Positions 1 through 12,200 of a stretch of DNA of 64,000 bases are shown here, one piece after another (within the stretch, counting starts at the first letter, position 1; every line of letters begins with the position of its first letter). A program made the translations under genes and the position numbers. Below the pieces are notes generated by a model. It ran no database searches, was not told the DNA's origin, and saw nothing but the letters and a program-made list of their open reading frames with translations. This DNA comes from Telmatactis stephensoni (taxonomy: Eukaryota; Cnidaria; Anthozoa; Actiniaria; Isophelliidae). Location: positions 558,001-622,000 of the forward strand of contig JALIZF010001921.1 in NCBI GenBank assembly GCA_029948255.1. The letters run 5' to 3'.

Positions 1-1059
1 GATATCATGCCCCACAGACATTCCATACCCCCCTTGTCAGCTATACACACACACACAAGTGCACACACACACATGCAATAATGCCTGCCTTGCTAGTGCT
101 GAATCTGTCCCATCTTTCCTCTCACTTCAGCCCGATTATATTGATGTCTGATGAATACACATATTGCCTTGTGTTTCCTCCTATAGTCAATTATATATTA
201 ATGCTGCCAGTAAATGGCCTTGTCTTATGTTTAACTCAATTAATTATATTTATGCTTATATGTAAATAATTGGGGATGCTTTTGTGTCTTCTTCGTTGTT
301 TCTTGTGTCTGATCCAAATGTGAAGATAATGGTATTGTACATGCATGTACACATTATATTTATTGCTATTAGTGCTTGTTCCCAATTGCAATGCAGTATA
401 AAATTATTGTTGTCAAATCTATATCTGACAGTTCCTGGGTCTTCTCTCCCAACAGGTGTTTACCTAGACAGGTTAACTTTCCATAAAGCTTCCTTGTCAT
501 TATTGATGGTGTCAATCGTGGCTGTTGACCTTGTCGGTTCAAATCAATAAACTCAATTCGAGTTTTCTGCAACATTCGGTCCTAATAATCCATCTATGGT
601 TTGTATAAGAATGCTCTGTTCTTTGGATTTCAAGATTGTTGTCAGGGTACCCTGCATTAATTAATGTGGGTTGTCCATATTACCAGAGAGTAACAAGTGA
701 TATAAATTTCTGTGACTTGAGTAATAGATCGGTAAGTTGAGCATTATTTGTCAAAAATTATCACTTCAGATCTGAATCTGATTTTAACTGAACTCCTTTT
801 TTTTCAGGTCAAATTAGCTGCCTCGAAGCATTGATTGTGGTGTAGGGTTTTATACCTAAGCTCTTGAAGAAATGAGAAAGACTATAAAAACTAGTTCCAA
901 AGTTGTCCCACCCCAAAAAGAATGAATAAAATTATTCATAATAATTATTATTAACAGTTGTCAAAAAAAATTGAGATAGTTTGCATAGCTGGTACTAGTA
1001 GGGGAGAAGGTGAGGGAAAGAAGATCGTCACAAAAACATACACTCAAATAAAATTGTTG
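1..1059. other. Left-edge AT-rich region without a recognisable gene
   Basis: No open frame here resembles a known protein. The stretch starts with a short CA-rich repeat (about 46-74) and is otherwise AT-rich. A pyrimidine-rich run ending in AACAG at about 435-455 resembles one at 5912-5938 (both read roughly CCTGGGTCTTCT then AACAG or TACAG). They may be remnants of the same repeat or splice acceptors of an unseen exon. I could not support a gene. Confidence 0.5.
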
Positions 1060-1064
1060 CTTTA

Positions 1065-1347
1065 CATGGGCGGATCCAGGGGAGGTGTGTTGGGTGCGGA
1101 AGCACCCCCCTTTTGGACAATGGTGAAAGCTTTTCTCAAGGATAAATGTTTTTTCATTAATCTTTATTGGGTCGGGAGGCTGTGGTTGTATTAGTGGTGG
1201 GAAAACCAGCACACCATGCACGCCTGCTACTTTAATCATTTTGGGGCCGGGAAGCCTGTGGTGGTGGGAAAAATCACACGCGCGCATGCTTTGTAAGCTA
1301 CCATTAAAAAACGCACCCCGTCTTTAAAAATGCTGGATCCGCCCCTG
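1065..1347. mobile_element. Non-autonomous DNA transposon, GGATCC-type termini
   Basis: The ends are inverted copies: CATGGGCGGATCCAGG at the left and CTGGATCCGCCCCTG at the right. A 5-bp direct repeat, CTTTA, flanks the element (1060-1064 and 1348-1352). The interior has no coding capacity. A 155-bp relative with the same terminal pattern and also a 5-bp duplication lies at 37433-37587, where an empty site exists in the paralogous copy. A hAT-like origin is possible because the termini resemble CAGTG, but a 5-bp duplication is not typical of hAT. Confidence 0.65.
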
Positions 1348-1348
1348 C

Positions 1349-1391
1349 TTTATTTATTTATTTTTATTTATTTATTTATTTATTTATTTAG
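1349..1391. repeat. TTTA microsatellite
   Basis: Tandem TTTA units with a few interruptions, directly abutting the right end of the preceding transposon. Confidence 0.85.
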
Positions 1392-1992
1392 ATTTTTAGA
1401 TTTTAAATTATCCGTGAAGCATGAATATTTAAAATATATAAATGCCAAATATTTTTGTGTGATTTCATTTTACAGACACTTCATTGACAAGTACAATATT
1501 AAATAAAACGAAGTTATGGTGTGAAATATTTTGTAGACAAAAAAACACGTCATGCATGATCACCCGATGCACATCACGGGTCAAAGTCCACGATCACGTC
1601 GTGATCACGCCCAGACCAGTCACGATCATCCAAGCATGTCACGTGTCACGCAACATGGTCCAAAGTCCACGATACAGGCAGGCCAAGAGCATAGGCAAGA
1701 GCAGCTTACAAATGGTTTTGAAATTGTCCAAAATTTTTCTGCAGAAAATTATATTTTATTTTCAAAAAGTTCAGATTGAAAAAGAATGTGTCGCACTCGC
1801 CGAGTTTAGGTGCACTATATTGTTTTATAAATCAAATAAACGTTGGTGAGAAAGTCATATCATTACAAAGGATAGCTTTCTCTACAAGTTGGATGGATTC
1901 TTTGATGAATTCAGTCTTACACTAGTATTTCTGTGTATAAAATATTCATGTTTGTTTACATTTCAAAACGATAAATTTTTCATATTAATAAT
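1392..1992. other. Intergenic DNA with clustered GATCAC/TCACG motifs
   Basis: No gene is seen. From about 1545 to 1680 the sequence is rich in GATCAC, TCACG and one CACGTG. The motif CAAAGTCCACGAT occurs twice (1582-1594 and 1661-1673). Similar TCACG-rich sequence resumes at 2355-2390, beyond the foldback element, so the element may have landed in the middle of this patch upstream of the phosphoesterase gene. A regulatory role is only a guess. Confidence 0.4.
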
Positions 1993-2340
1993 GGCTTTTG
2001 GCAGGTCTTGCGTGACATTTTAAATTTTAATCCAACAAAAACAAAAATATGATATTTGAAAAGAACACACCAAAATTAGTAAAAGTTGTGATTTTGAAGA
2101 AGTTTCGATGAATAGCGCCAAAGTTATCGGTGGCCAAAGTTGGTTCTTTTTCTATAGAAACGTTCGGTGGTGCCACCAACGAACGTTTCATACAAATATA
2201 GCAAACTTCGGCCGCCCATAACTTTGGCGCTATTCATCGAAACTACTTCAAAATCTCAACTTTTACTAATTTTGGTGTGTTCTTTCAAATATCATATTTT
2301 TGTTTTTGTTGGATTAAAATTTGAAGACCTGCCAAAAGCC
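1993..2340. mobile_element. Foldback (MITE-like) element with long inverted arms
   Basis: The left arm (1993 to about 2135) and right arm (about 2209-2340) are near-complementary over about 135 bp. The outer ends are GGCTTTTGGCAGGTCTT and its complement. A second short palindrome (ACGTTCGGTGG and its complement) sits in the loop at about 2160-2187. It has no coding capacity. It ends 325 bp upstream of the start codon of the phosphoesterase gene. Confidence 0.8.
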
Positions 2341-2665
2341 CTTTCCCAGCGGGGAAGATCACGTCATGTCACGCGACTTCGTGTCACGCAATGGCAGACC
2401 AATATTTTTTACCATTGACCAGATTAACCGTCCCGTAATTTTCATAGAAATCGAAAAAGAATCTTATGAATTGACCTTTCTCAAAAAATTTAGTGATTTT
2501 CTTAATTCACCTTTGGTCGCTAGCAAAGAACGAGTTGTGCCAGTAATAAAGCGGGCTTTTGATTCCTGTTTACCTTGTTTCGGTATTTGTGTTTTGGGGC
2601 TTTGTTACGTCACACGTAACCATGAAGAAAAGGACCGGCGTTTCTAAACCAAGTTCAGTCCAAAG

Positions 2666-3631
2666 ATGGCCGGAGTCTCGTTTGGTGTTATTACAGACGT
2701 CCAGTTCGCTTTTGCCCCAGATAGAATCTCTCCTGGTAAACCACGATTTTATCAAAACAGCAAGAAACATTTGAAAGAGGCGATAGCTCACTGGAACAAC
2801 GAGAATGCTTCATTTATCGTCCAACTTGGCGATGTTATCGATGGACTGAGTGCCAATGTGAGAAACAAAGCCTTGAACGCTGTCATCGAGGAATTCGACA
2901 AATCTGAAGTTGACGTGATTCATGTCCTTGGTAATCACGAGCTCTATAACTTCAATCGCGATGAGCTTATCAAGACACCATTATTTCCAGGATACAAGAA
3001 GAGAACAGAGAAGCGGGGTTCACGTATCGTGCAATCTTTCCACAGCGCTGTACCGGTGTTCTATTTCACATTCAAAGTGAAAGATGCACCAGGATTTCGT
3101 TTTGTAGTCCTAGACACTTTCGATGAGAGCGTTCTTGGACGAAACAAGACAAGCTCTGAGTACAGGAATGCGATGAATGTCCTACGCAAGCACAATAACA
3201 ACAACGAAGATCTTTCGGTGAATCCCGGCGGAGACCCGCGTTACATAACCGACAATGGCGGAGTTGGTAAACATCAATTGGAATGGCTGGATGAAGTTTT
3301 GACTGAAACCGATCTCCACGGCGAAAATGTAGTGCTGTTCAGCCATGCACCACTACATCCAAAATGTGTTTCATTACGCGAAGATATTGTGTGGAACTAC
3401 GAGCAAGTGTTGGAATTGTTGTGGAGCCATCCTTCCGTTAAGGTGAGTCTAAGCGGACATGTTCATGAAAATCTCTATCATCGTGACAGAAATGGTATTC
3501 ATCATCGGACTTTCTGTGCTGTTCTTGAGGCTGACAAGAACTCCAATGCTTACGCCACTGTCCATTTAAGCAAAAATAGAATAAAAATTGATGGACACGG
3601 TCAAGTCGATAGCCAAATTCTTCACTTCTAG
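2666..3631 (+). CDS. ADPRM: ADPRM-like Mn-dependent ADP-ribose/CDP-alcohol diphosphatase
   Basis: A single uninterrupted 321-codon frame for a calcineurin-like metallophosphoesterase. By family knowledge it would hydrolyse ADP-ribose and CDP-alcohols such as CDP-choline, using two metal ions in the cytosol. The metal-binding motifs appear in the expected order: ITDVQF (D11, Q13), GDVIDG (D56, D59), GNHE (N90, H91), SHAPLHP (H227) and GHVHE (H265, H267). The length is close to that of animal ADPRM. The start at 2666 gives MAGVSFGVITDVQ, which places the first metal motif at the usual distance from the N terminus, and no signal peptide is seen. The gene has no introns, unlike every other gene in the window, so it could be an old retrocopy, but its frame is intact. 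The nearest upstream feature is a foldback element. Confidence 0.92.
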   Translation: MAGVSFGVITDVQFAFAPDRISPGKPRFYQNSKKHLKEAIAHWNNENASFIVQLGDVIDGLSANVRNKALNAVIEEFDKSEVDVIHVLGNHELYNFNRDELIKTPLFPGYKKRTEKRGSRIVQSFHSAVPVFYFTFKVKDAPGFRFVVLDTFDESVLGRNKTSSEYRNAMNVLRKHNNNNEDLSVNPGGDPRYITDNGGVGKHQLEWLDEVLTETDLHGENVVLFSHAPLHPKCVSLREDIVWNYEQVLELLWSHPSVKVSLSGHVHENLYHRDRNGIHHRTFCAVLEADKNSNAYATVHLSKNRIKIDGHGQVDSQILHF

Positions 3632-3794
3632 AACTGAAAGTGAAAAAAGATGTGTAGTTTTGCAACATGAAACACTCCAATTTATTGGACTTGCTCAGGG
3701 CAATGGTAGAATCTTTTCGTATAATGTGTGATTTTTTATTGTACATAGCTTAATTTTATGCTTGACTATGGCAGAAAACGAGCAGAAAATAGTG

Positions 3795-3811
3795 AATAAA
3801 AAGGAATAAAA
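3795..3811 (+). terminator. Candidate polyadenylation signals of the ADPRM-like gene
   Basis: Two AATAAA hexamers lie 164 and 175 bases after the stop codon in AT-rich DNA. They are the first good poly(A) signals downstream. No GU-rich element was verified. Confidence 0.45.
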
Positions 3812-3820
3812 AATATTGGG

Positions 3821-4309
3821 CAAATGTGGTGGTTTAAATTTTTACACTTATTTCGTAGTGCAATGTTTCGAATCCAATAGAACGATTTCACATAACTCAC
3901 TTTTAGATGTAAATGAGTAATTAAAAATAATATGTCAAGGACAAAATAGCACGTTAATGCTGTAAACGCACGAAACCGCATGCATGGCACGCAACAAGTT
4001 GACAAGGTGGCCTTGAAATGTATACTTGCTGAGTTGACATTTATGACGCTTTTCAAATTAGTTTGAGTTTTTGTTCGTTTATATGATTCATCATGCTCAT
4101 CTAAATGATCGAAGCTTGGGGTTTCGTGCCTTTACATCATTAACATACTATTTTGTCATTAGCATATTATTTTACTCATTTGCATCTAAAAGTGAGTTAT
4201 GTGAAATCGTTCTAATAATTTTAAGTTTACATCCTTTACTGCTATCCCACGAATTACCAAACATAAAACCCTTCAACTAACCTTTTAACAAATTTAAGCC
4301 ACAACATTT
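3821..4309. repeat. Imperfect inverted repeat (foldback element)
   Basis: The segment around 3880-3985 is the inverted complement of 4126-4217: AACGATTTCACATAACTCAC on the left matches GTGAGTTATGTGAAATCGTT on the right. The outer ends also pair (CAAATGTGGTGGTTTAAA against TTTAAGCCACAACATTTG). The loop is about 140 bp. No protein is encoded. Confidence 0.7.
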
Positions 4310-7300
4310 GATATGATAATTAATTTATAATGATGTTTTAGAAGTGAATCGTGTTTTGCAACATTTCTGGGTGATTGCAGAAGTGGAAGATTGCAATGCA
4401 CCTTGCCAGCAATATGCACATTGCATCTTACTATCTCTGTCTCTTTTATACTATATTGCATTTATTTAAAATTTGAAGTGAAATAAATTGTTATCAACCA
4501 GCTGGCTTTTTATATCCTCCCTTCAGAATTCCACTGAAATCTTGCTAGTCAAGATTTTTTCAAAAAGAAAAGACAATTAAAAAAAAAAAGAAAATTATTG
4601 ATGTCTTTTGATATCAATAATTTAACATTCACTTCCATACCCTGATACTCATCTCAAGTGCATAAAATTATTGGTAGCACTAACCATTATAACATTTTTT
4701 TTCATAATGAACCAGGAATGTTTTCATCTTTAATACTAGCCTAATTGACATTTAGTGAGTGCTGCCTAATATTGTTTTTCCTTATACAATAAACCGATTG
4801 CTCAAGGTTGTTCGCTTCAGAAATCGAAGCGCGAAATAAAATGCATGATTACTACAGAATATGCAAAAAATATTTCCAAAGAACTGGAATGTATTTTGTT
4901 TTCAAATACCTCATTTTACATGCGACTACCATTAGCTTTTACAAACTATTACATGACGCCGGATTGCTGTCATCTTGTCTTTCACGCCGTTGTATGCCCT
5001 TTGCCCCGCTCTATTTGAAACTAAATCTTGATAAACATTAGATCTGTCGTGAAGATGCGAAAAGCACGAGGCGATGCAAGGCAATTTAAAGGCACCAGAT
5101 GAACTATTTAAGCTACTATTTACCGTAATTATTACTTCGAAAGATAGTATAAGAAATTGTAATATAATGAATTGAATATAATAACAAATGGCAGTGTTTT
5201 CAAAGCATTACATGAAGTAATCAGTTGACACTCAACGATGAGAAGACGCATAAGGTTTTATAGTGTAGGCTTGCAAAGCATGGTGGTAAGAAGTAATTTT
5301 GCATTGTGGGATAGCAAGAACAAAGAAATCTATTGTTTTTTGCGACACTCGCTAAGCATTGTGGTCGTATCCAAATCTCGATTTTAGCTAGCTACTGAAA
5401 TAGGATCGCTGCCTTGCTGCGCTCGCTCAGGCTCGCTCCGCTGCGGCAGCAATAATATGATTAGTAATTCTATGTATTTTATTGTATGTAATTGTGTAAT
5501 CTGATCCCCCTTTGTAATTCAGTGGTATAACTGCAATTTTGGTGGAATAAACTATATTTACTTATTTATTTATACCATTCTTTCCACCCCCCCCCCCCCC
5601 CAATAAAAGTCTGCCATTGTTTCTTGTTTCAGCTCAGTGATATAGTCCCTCAGTTAACACATTCACATAATTTGCCTTGTTGCAATGTTATTTATCTTTA
5701 TGCTAATGTACCACCCTTAACAATGGTGCTGTTTCCCGATTTATTGAAATATTAAATAGATTTACTTAACATTAAAGTTTGTGCCCACCCATCAGAGTCA
5801 ATAAAGCAAATCATATATATATTTCTTCCCATATCCATTCGTTTATCATATTCACTGGTTTGCAGACACTTTAAGTTGTTTACATGTACATTGATTATGT
5901 TATCTGACATTTCTCCTGGGTCTTCTTTCTCCTACAGGTTAACTCTTAAAAAAGTTCCCAGTCATTTCATTAAAAGCTACAAAGTCATTCTCAGAGGTTT
6001 CAACAAAGGTGAACTTCATGTTTCACATAAATTAAATGAACTATCAATTGAAGATCATTTGTTTCTGGGTCATTCCGATTCTACCGGTAGTAATCCTTGC
6101 TTTCTTTGGGTTACAAGATAGCTTGTCTGGATTCAAGATACATGTATCTGTAAGAATAGAAGTGGGTCTACCATCACACATTGACAAAGACAAAGTAGAG
6201 CAAATGATACAAATTTGAAATCATGTTTGTAATGATATGGTAAGTTGTAGATTTTTGATCAAAATAGCAAAATATTTGGAGTTACAACTCTAAAATTTAG
6301 TTGTAATATCAATGCTAACTAAACTTTGCTTACTTTGCAGATGAAGTTTTCAAAAATTGGATTGTAGCCACAATGAACTGGTTTTTCCAACTGGTGTGAA
6401 AGAAATGGATTTACTAATAACTGGAACACAAACCAGCTCAAACCTGCATAAACCTGCTTAAATTTTAAATAAAACATAGTCATTATATGAAACAAACACA
6501 AATTAAAGAACTACTTTCTCTGCATCTTCCAACAAGAACTGAAATAAATTCAAAAATGATGATAGCATGCACTTAAAAATCATCTCTTCTTTAACAGACT
6601 AATGTGCTTCAGATAGAATATCTTGAGGAGATTCATTGTGTGCTGTTCATTTGTTGTAAGATTATACCTAATACTCTCCTGATGAAAGACCCAGCTTGAG
6701 TGCTGTCTGGTTTAATGTGCACAAATTTCAAAATCGTTAAACACCAAAAAATTAACTTGTGTCTTCATAAAACTAATCACATTCTTTTGAAAGAGCAATC
6801 ATCCATTTTATCAGCAGCTGAAGATTCTCTTATCTTATCTCTTATCTAAGCACTAATTACTAATTATACAAAAGAATGGAATACATTAACACTGGTCAGT
6901 TTTGAGATTTGCACTATAATCTGTGAAATTGTACTAGCTAAATAATGCAAAATAGCATTATTAAACAATCGAATACAAAGGACTTATACTTTTTATTAAA
7001 AAACTCATTAATAATTCATAAGGCAAACAATGAAAATCGCCACTGTGACGAGTGTCTCTATATCTGATAAAGATTCGGCCTAATTTACATCAACTTTAAC
7101 CTCAATTTTCTCCAAGATAAATGAAGATATTTTTGATTTTCTTTTAGAGAACAACTCTAATATGTGTTGGAGTTTTTTAAGCTGTATAAAGAACTCGAGA
7201 TCGTGTTTTATCGGTATAAAGATCCAAGCCATAGCGATAAAACACTCTCTCTCGTTCTTTATACTATACGTATAAAGTAGATTTTTTCCTCTTGCACAAA

Positions 7301-9201
7301 AACAAAAATTAATTAAAAGATTATTTGGCTAGTACAATTACACAGGTTAATAGTTATTAAGTGCAATCACTCTAGCTCAGGAATTATTTTATTAATTAAT
7401 CATTAATATTGACAAAAACTTTCTTTACTTCATATAAAAGACTAGTTGTAGGTCACCAATGGTGAGAATCATCATATATTAAATGTTTGTTTATCCAACC
7501 AAAGACCTTGACATTCTGTTTTTTTTAACAACAACTGGCTTAGAACATGTTCTTGCAGTTAGAATGTCTGTTTTTTCAACCAGTTTAACTGGCTTAATAC
7601 ATGTTTGTGTTTTAACATGTCCTGTTTCACACATGCAGGTATAAACCCAAATGAGTTCTGTTATTATAAAATGACTTACAGTGACGTGTATGATTGATGA
7701 GAGGAGAGAGAGCTTTTAAAACAATACAATTTTCTCAAAATACATCATGTTGCTTTGTCATACAAAGAGTAACTTCTATACAAACATCCTTGTTTGATTC
7801 GATCAAAAATATCCTTTTGTCTCAAAGCATGGTTTGACTTTCCAGACTTAAAAGCAGGACTATATTATGAAAATTTACCTAAACCTTCACTGAAATAATC
7901 TCAAAGAGCTATAGACTACTATATTTTATTTCTATGGATCTTGAGAGGTGTCAGGAAGGTCATCTACTCAACCCAAACATTGCTCCCCTGCATTTTTTTG
8001 TGTTTATATATAGTTTCTTGAATTGTTTTGCTTAGGCAATTTCTTACGTTATTTGTGCTTGGGATTGTCTTGCCAGTTTTTTTCAATGCAGAAACAAGAT
8101 GCTGATATATTTTGATTACAACATACAAAAATGTAATAGAGCTAAATGGGTTGAGCATTGAGCATGTCACTGACACCACTAAAGATTCATGAAAATATAG
8201 TGCTTCCCTCTGGTATAATGAAAAATTATTTAACCTAGTGATTATTAAACACTCGAAGAATTATTAAATGAAGTTTAAACTAAATTCAAACAATTTTCGT
8301 TACTAATAGTCCTGCTTTTAACATTGAAATGAATTTAATGTAATTGAAGGGTGGCCATGAAGTTTGATTTTTCTCTTTTTCAAGTTTTCTCTATTAAGTA
8401 ATCTAAAATAGTATTAATGGACTTTATCATGCAATTGGATAATATCTGGATATCCAAAAGTCACTTAGGCCATTTTAATTGACATGCAGTCCTTCGATTA
8501 TCAGTTGTAGTCATTTTTAAGATTTTTTCTGTTTGGGCTACCTGTGGTATGGCAAATTTAGTGCACCCTAGAGCAGATTTCATGTGAGTGTGAAATGGAC
8601 CACACTGTGCTGTACCAGTGTCATGTTGTCTATAAAAACATTCGACATTCCTGCTGCAACGGTGCCATGACCGTGCTGTGCCAATTTCACAGTCATATGA
8701 ACTCCACTCTACCATATCTCAGTAGAACCGATGCAACACTCAGTTGTAAAAATATGAAAATCTAATGTATCATACTGTTCTATCTGTTGTTTTGATTGTT
8801 AATAGTCATTATGTTTTTATGAATATATTACATCAACTGAGTGCTATATAGGTTGTCCCTCCATACGTTGGGGGTTTAGGACAGTGTTGACAGAGCCAAA
8901 CATGGGAAAAATCCTATATATAGAAGGATTGGGATATATACTTGTCTTAAATTTTGAAAATGACACCTAGAAAGTACCCAAGTCTTATCTAGGTGGGCGT
9001 GGAAACATGAATAATGTTTTCTATTTTGTTTGATAGATATTTATCTCATTATCCAAAGAGAAGCATAAAAAACAAAAAAGAGAGAAAATGCACGATTTGT
9101 TACGATGTTGGTCTTAACAGAACTGATTATAACTTTGTAGATACTTTCCCAAAGATGGAGTAATTAAAACCATGTATGTAGGCAGCTAGCATCGTAACTG
9201 T
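4310..9201. other. AT-rich intergenic region, no gene recognised
   Basis: About 4.9 kb between the 3' side of the ADPRM-like gene and the stop codon of the DUF885 gene. Only short, low-complexity frames occur. Minor features are a GC-rich patch of GCTGCGCTCGCTC type at about 5410-5450, a run of C at 5587-5602, and short dispersed inverted repeats. I see nothing that can be called as a gene. Confidence 0.6.
7183..7265. repeat. Short palindromic element
   Basis: GTATAAAGAACTCGAGA at the left pairs with CTCTCGTTCTTTATAC at the right. Inside, GTTTTATCG pairs with CGATAAAAC. This is typical of a small MITE. Confidence 0.6.
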
Positions 9202-12200
9202 CTAAAGATAATGCCTGATTGGTGGCTGAATGTTGGGGTTGGATATCTCAAAGGCACTCGCTGTTTTTGGATTCTCCTTGGGTGGGTCTAAAATGTCACC
9301 ACACCCTTTCTTGGCTGGGTCCTTTTTACACTCAACATATCGATGAATATGACTGGATAAATACGCCATTGGGTAAGAACCCGGAGATAGTACTTGAAAA
9401 TGGAACTCCTTGAGATCAAATTTGCTGCCTAATTCATCAGTTGCATTTTTACGAGCTTTCTTGATGTCTAGTTGACCAATCATGTAAGCTGTTGCTTGAC
9501 CATAAACACTTTGGTACCGGGTGACTTCCTTCTTGGCGAAATCAGTACCGTCCCAGGCCTTTTCTTCAAAAAGCTTAAGGGCCTCATCTCTTGTCATCCC
9601 AGTGAAGTGAAGACCAGTATCGACAATTAAGCGTATAGCACGCCATATCTGTAAAAGGCAATAGGGTCATAAAAGTGCACTTCAAAGGTTTTTTACTTAT
9701 TTGTTAATGGGAAACTCATTAGTTTTTACTCCAAAACTGGTTTTACCAAATTAGCGAGCCTAACAACTGGATTCTGATGCGCCGCACATCCATATTATCA
9801 TCAATATACTAGGCCAAATAGCAAACTGCCCTCTTGAAAACGCGCCGTTCAGCGGGCGAAAATTGAATTTGACGGGCCGCAAATACATTTGCAGCCCTGT
9901 TGCTGATTGGCTGAGAAGGCATCGCGCGACAGCCTAGTATATTGATGATAATGACATGACTTGCGCTCGGGCGCCAATGAAGCTACTCGGGCCACAAAGA
10001 AACAATATGCCCTCCAAATGTCATGTTATTGTCCTATTAGCAAACTATTAGGAGTAATCCAGCCTATTACATACATCGGCAACCCCGCTCATTACCTGCC
10101 ATTTCAGCATGCCATATTTCTGCATAGGTTCATTCTTGTAGGTATCTGTGTCCTCAGCAACAAGAGGGTTTTCTGCATACAAGGCCCAGCCCTCAGTTAA
10201 TGCAGTATAATATGTCATGGTATTAAGCCAAGCAATTGAACCACCACAGCTGTCAGCAAAGTGCTCGATATTGCCTTGAAACTATTTACAAGAAATGAAG
10301 TTGTTTAAGTAATAAATCCTCTGCTACTTTGTTCGACTGCGGAAAGCTGTTATATTTTAACGCAACTTGTTGTTAAAACGTGTGCAGGTTTTTGGTATAT
10401 TACTTCAAAAACTCACAATGTTGCCATCAAGTTCTTGCAATCGCGCGCACATTCGCTCTTTCGTTCGAGCTAGTGCCAAATGGGTATCACCAGGCGCGAA
10501 ATTCGTTGGTCACGTGTTCCTTTCTGCCGTCTGCCGTTTCTCGTGTGCGTGAAGCTTAATCTACTGCTCAATAGATGAGTGTCCGTGTTACACCACACAT
10601 AATTGTTTTCATCATTTTGTAAACGAACTTTCTTACATGCCGATAACACAAGTATGATTAAACTATTCGGCTTTCCTCTCTTGTGAATTGCGCGAAACGA
10701 ATACCGCGGGAAAAAGAGGGGGAAAAAGAGGAATGGAAACATTGGAAACTGGTCTATATCCTAGAACCAACCTGTAAGTGATGACCTGGTCGAGCTTCAT
10801 GCGCATTGACGCTCCATTCTGAGTACCTCGGTCCCAAATTCTCCAAAAAGAACGGGATATTATATAAGGCGGATCTTTTACAGGATTTGGTGGTGCGATC
10901 GTAGCTTTGAATGCCACTAGATGGGTTTAAGTCTGGAGTGAGGTCAATAGGACAGTTGGGTGTGGTGTGTTTAGCTCCAGTGTAGTAAAACATGTTGACG
11001 ATCTTTGGATCCAACATGCTCATTGCCTAAGAATCAATTGAAATGTGTTAGAAAACCAATACAATAACATAGTCAAACTTAAGTTCTCTTCCTTTGCTTG
11101 CGTAGCCTCGGCCTGGCTCTTAGGGGAGAGAATTAAGGGAATTAGGGGAGGCTAGCTCTTCTTATTCCAAGTTCAAATTTCAACTCTCGACTTAAGCTTT
11201 CAATATACAGATGATCGACAGTTATATTATTATTATTATAATTACTGAAGAGAAATCTCAGTCCTTCAAAGACAAGTACATCGTTTATTATTACTGAAGA
11301 CTATAAGGCTCCCGGCTTCAAAAATAATGTATATATATGTATATATGCGCTTTTGCTTTAAAACGCATTGAATTAAGTAATTTCGATGAGCGCATTTTGG
11401 TCGCGCGTCCACATTAAAATGATCAAAAAACGTTTGTCGTTTTTATCAAAATGAAACCAGGGAAACAGAACCTTAATGATTCATACTAGAGCGGTTTTCA
11501 TATGACTGGGAAACAGTACGGTCACCGCACGACACGGTTACGACACGGTTACGGCAGAATTTTCGAATGTTTTTATAGAAATTACGGTACGTACTGACAC
11601 GGTCACGGCACGGACCGTACCGTTTCCCACTCATGCGAAAACTGCTCTAGTACAGCGCCATAGCGAGGGGAGGGGGGGGGGGGGGGGGCCGCCCACCCAA
11701 TATTTTCAATGCCTTCACTTCACAGTATACTTTTTATGTTGTTCGAGCATGTCATTTTCACTTCCATCGATCGAGAGTGAAGGATTACGCCTACAAACCT
11801 CAACCTCTTCAAAATCCCTTCAAGTTTCCAACAAAGACATTCGTTGCCTAGCTGGGCCCCAAAAGAATTTGCCTTGCTACAGCCCTGTAGTATACACCCG
11901 CTACTTCAATAAACATTGTCGGTATCAAGCCTACACGACTCACCCGAAAGGAAGTATAAAACCACAAAAGAAAGTTATAAAACCACAAAAATCCCACACG
12001 ATTACTAAGATTCAGCTTGCTCTGACCTTATACACTAAAGAGCTCCACTTACTGATGCTAAAGTTAATACCAAAGCGGAAAAGGAAGTTATAAAGATTTG
12101 CTACTACCCTATACTCCTTTTCGGTCTAGGCGCAGTGGGCTTGAGAGCTCTTATACGACAACCGTATTTTGAAATAGGTGTATATACAGCGAAAACAGAG

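Noticed and set aside
1484..1849. 121-codon frame upstream of the ADPRM-like gene
   Set aside because: Its sequence comes from the repetitive TCACG/GATCAC patch and AT-rich flank and shows no protein-like pattern.
5876..6218. Possible gene in the large intergenic gap
   Set aside because: Overlapping short frames without domain signal, conserved composition or supporting splice structure.
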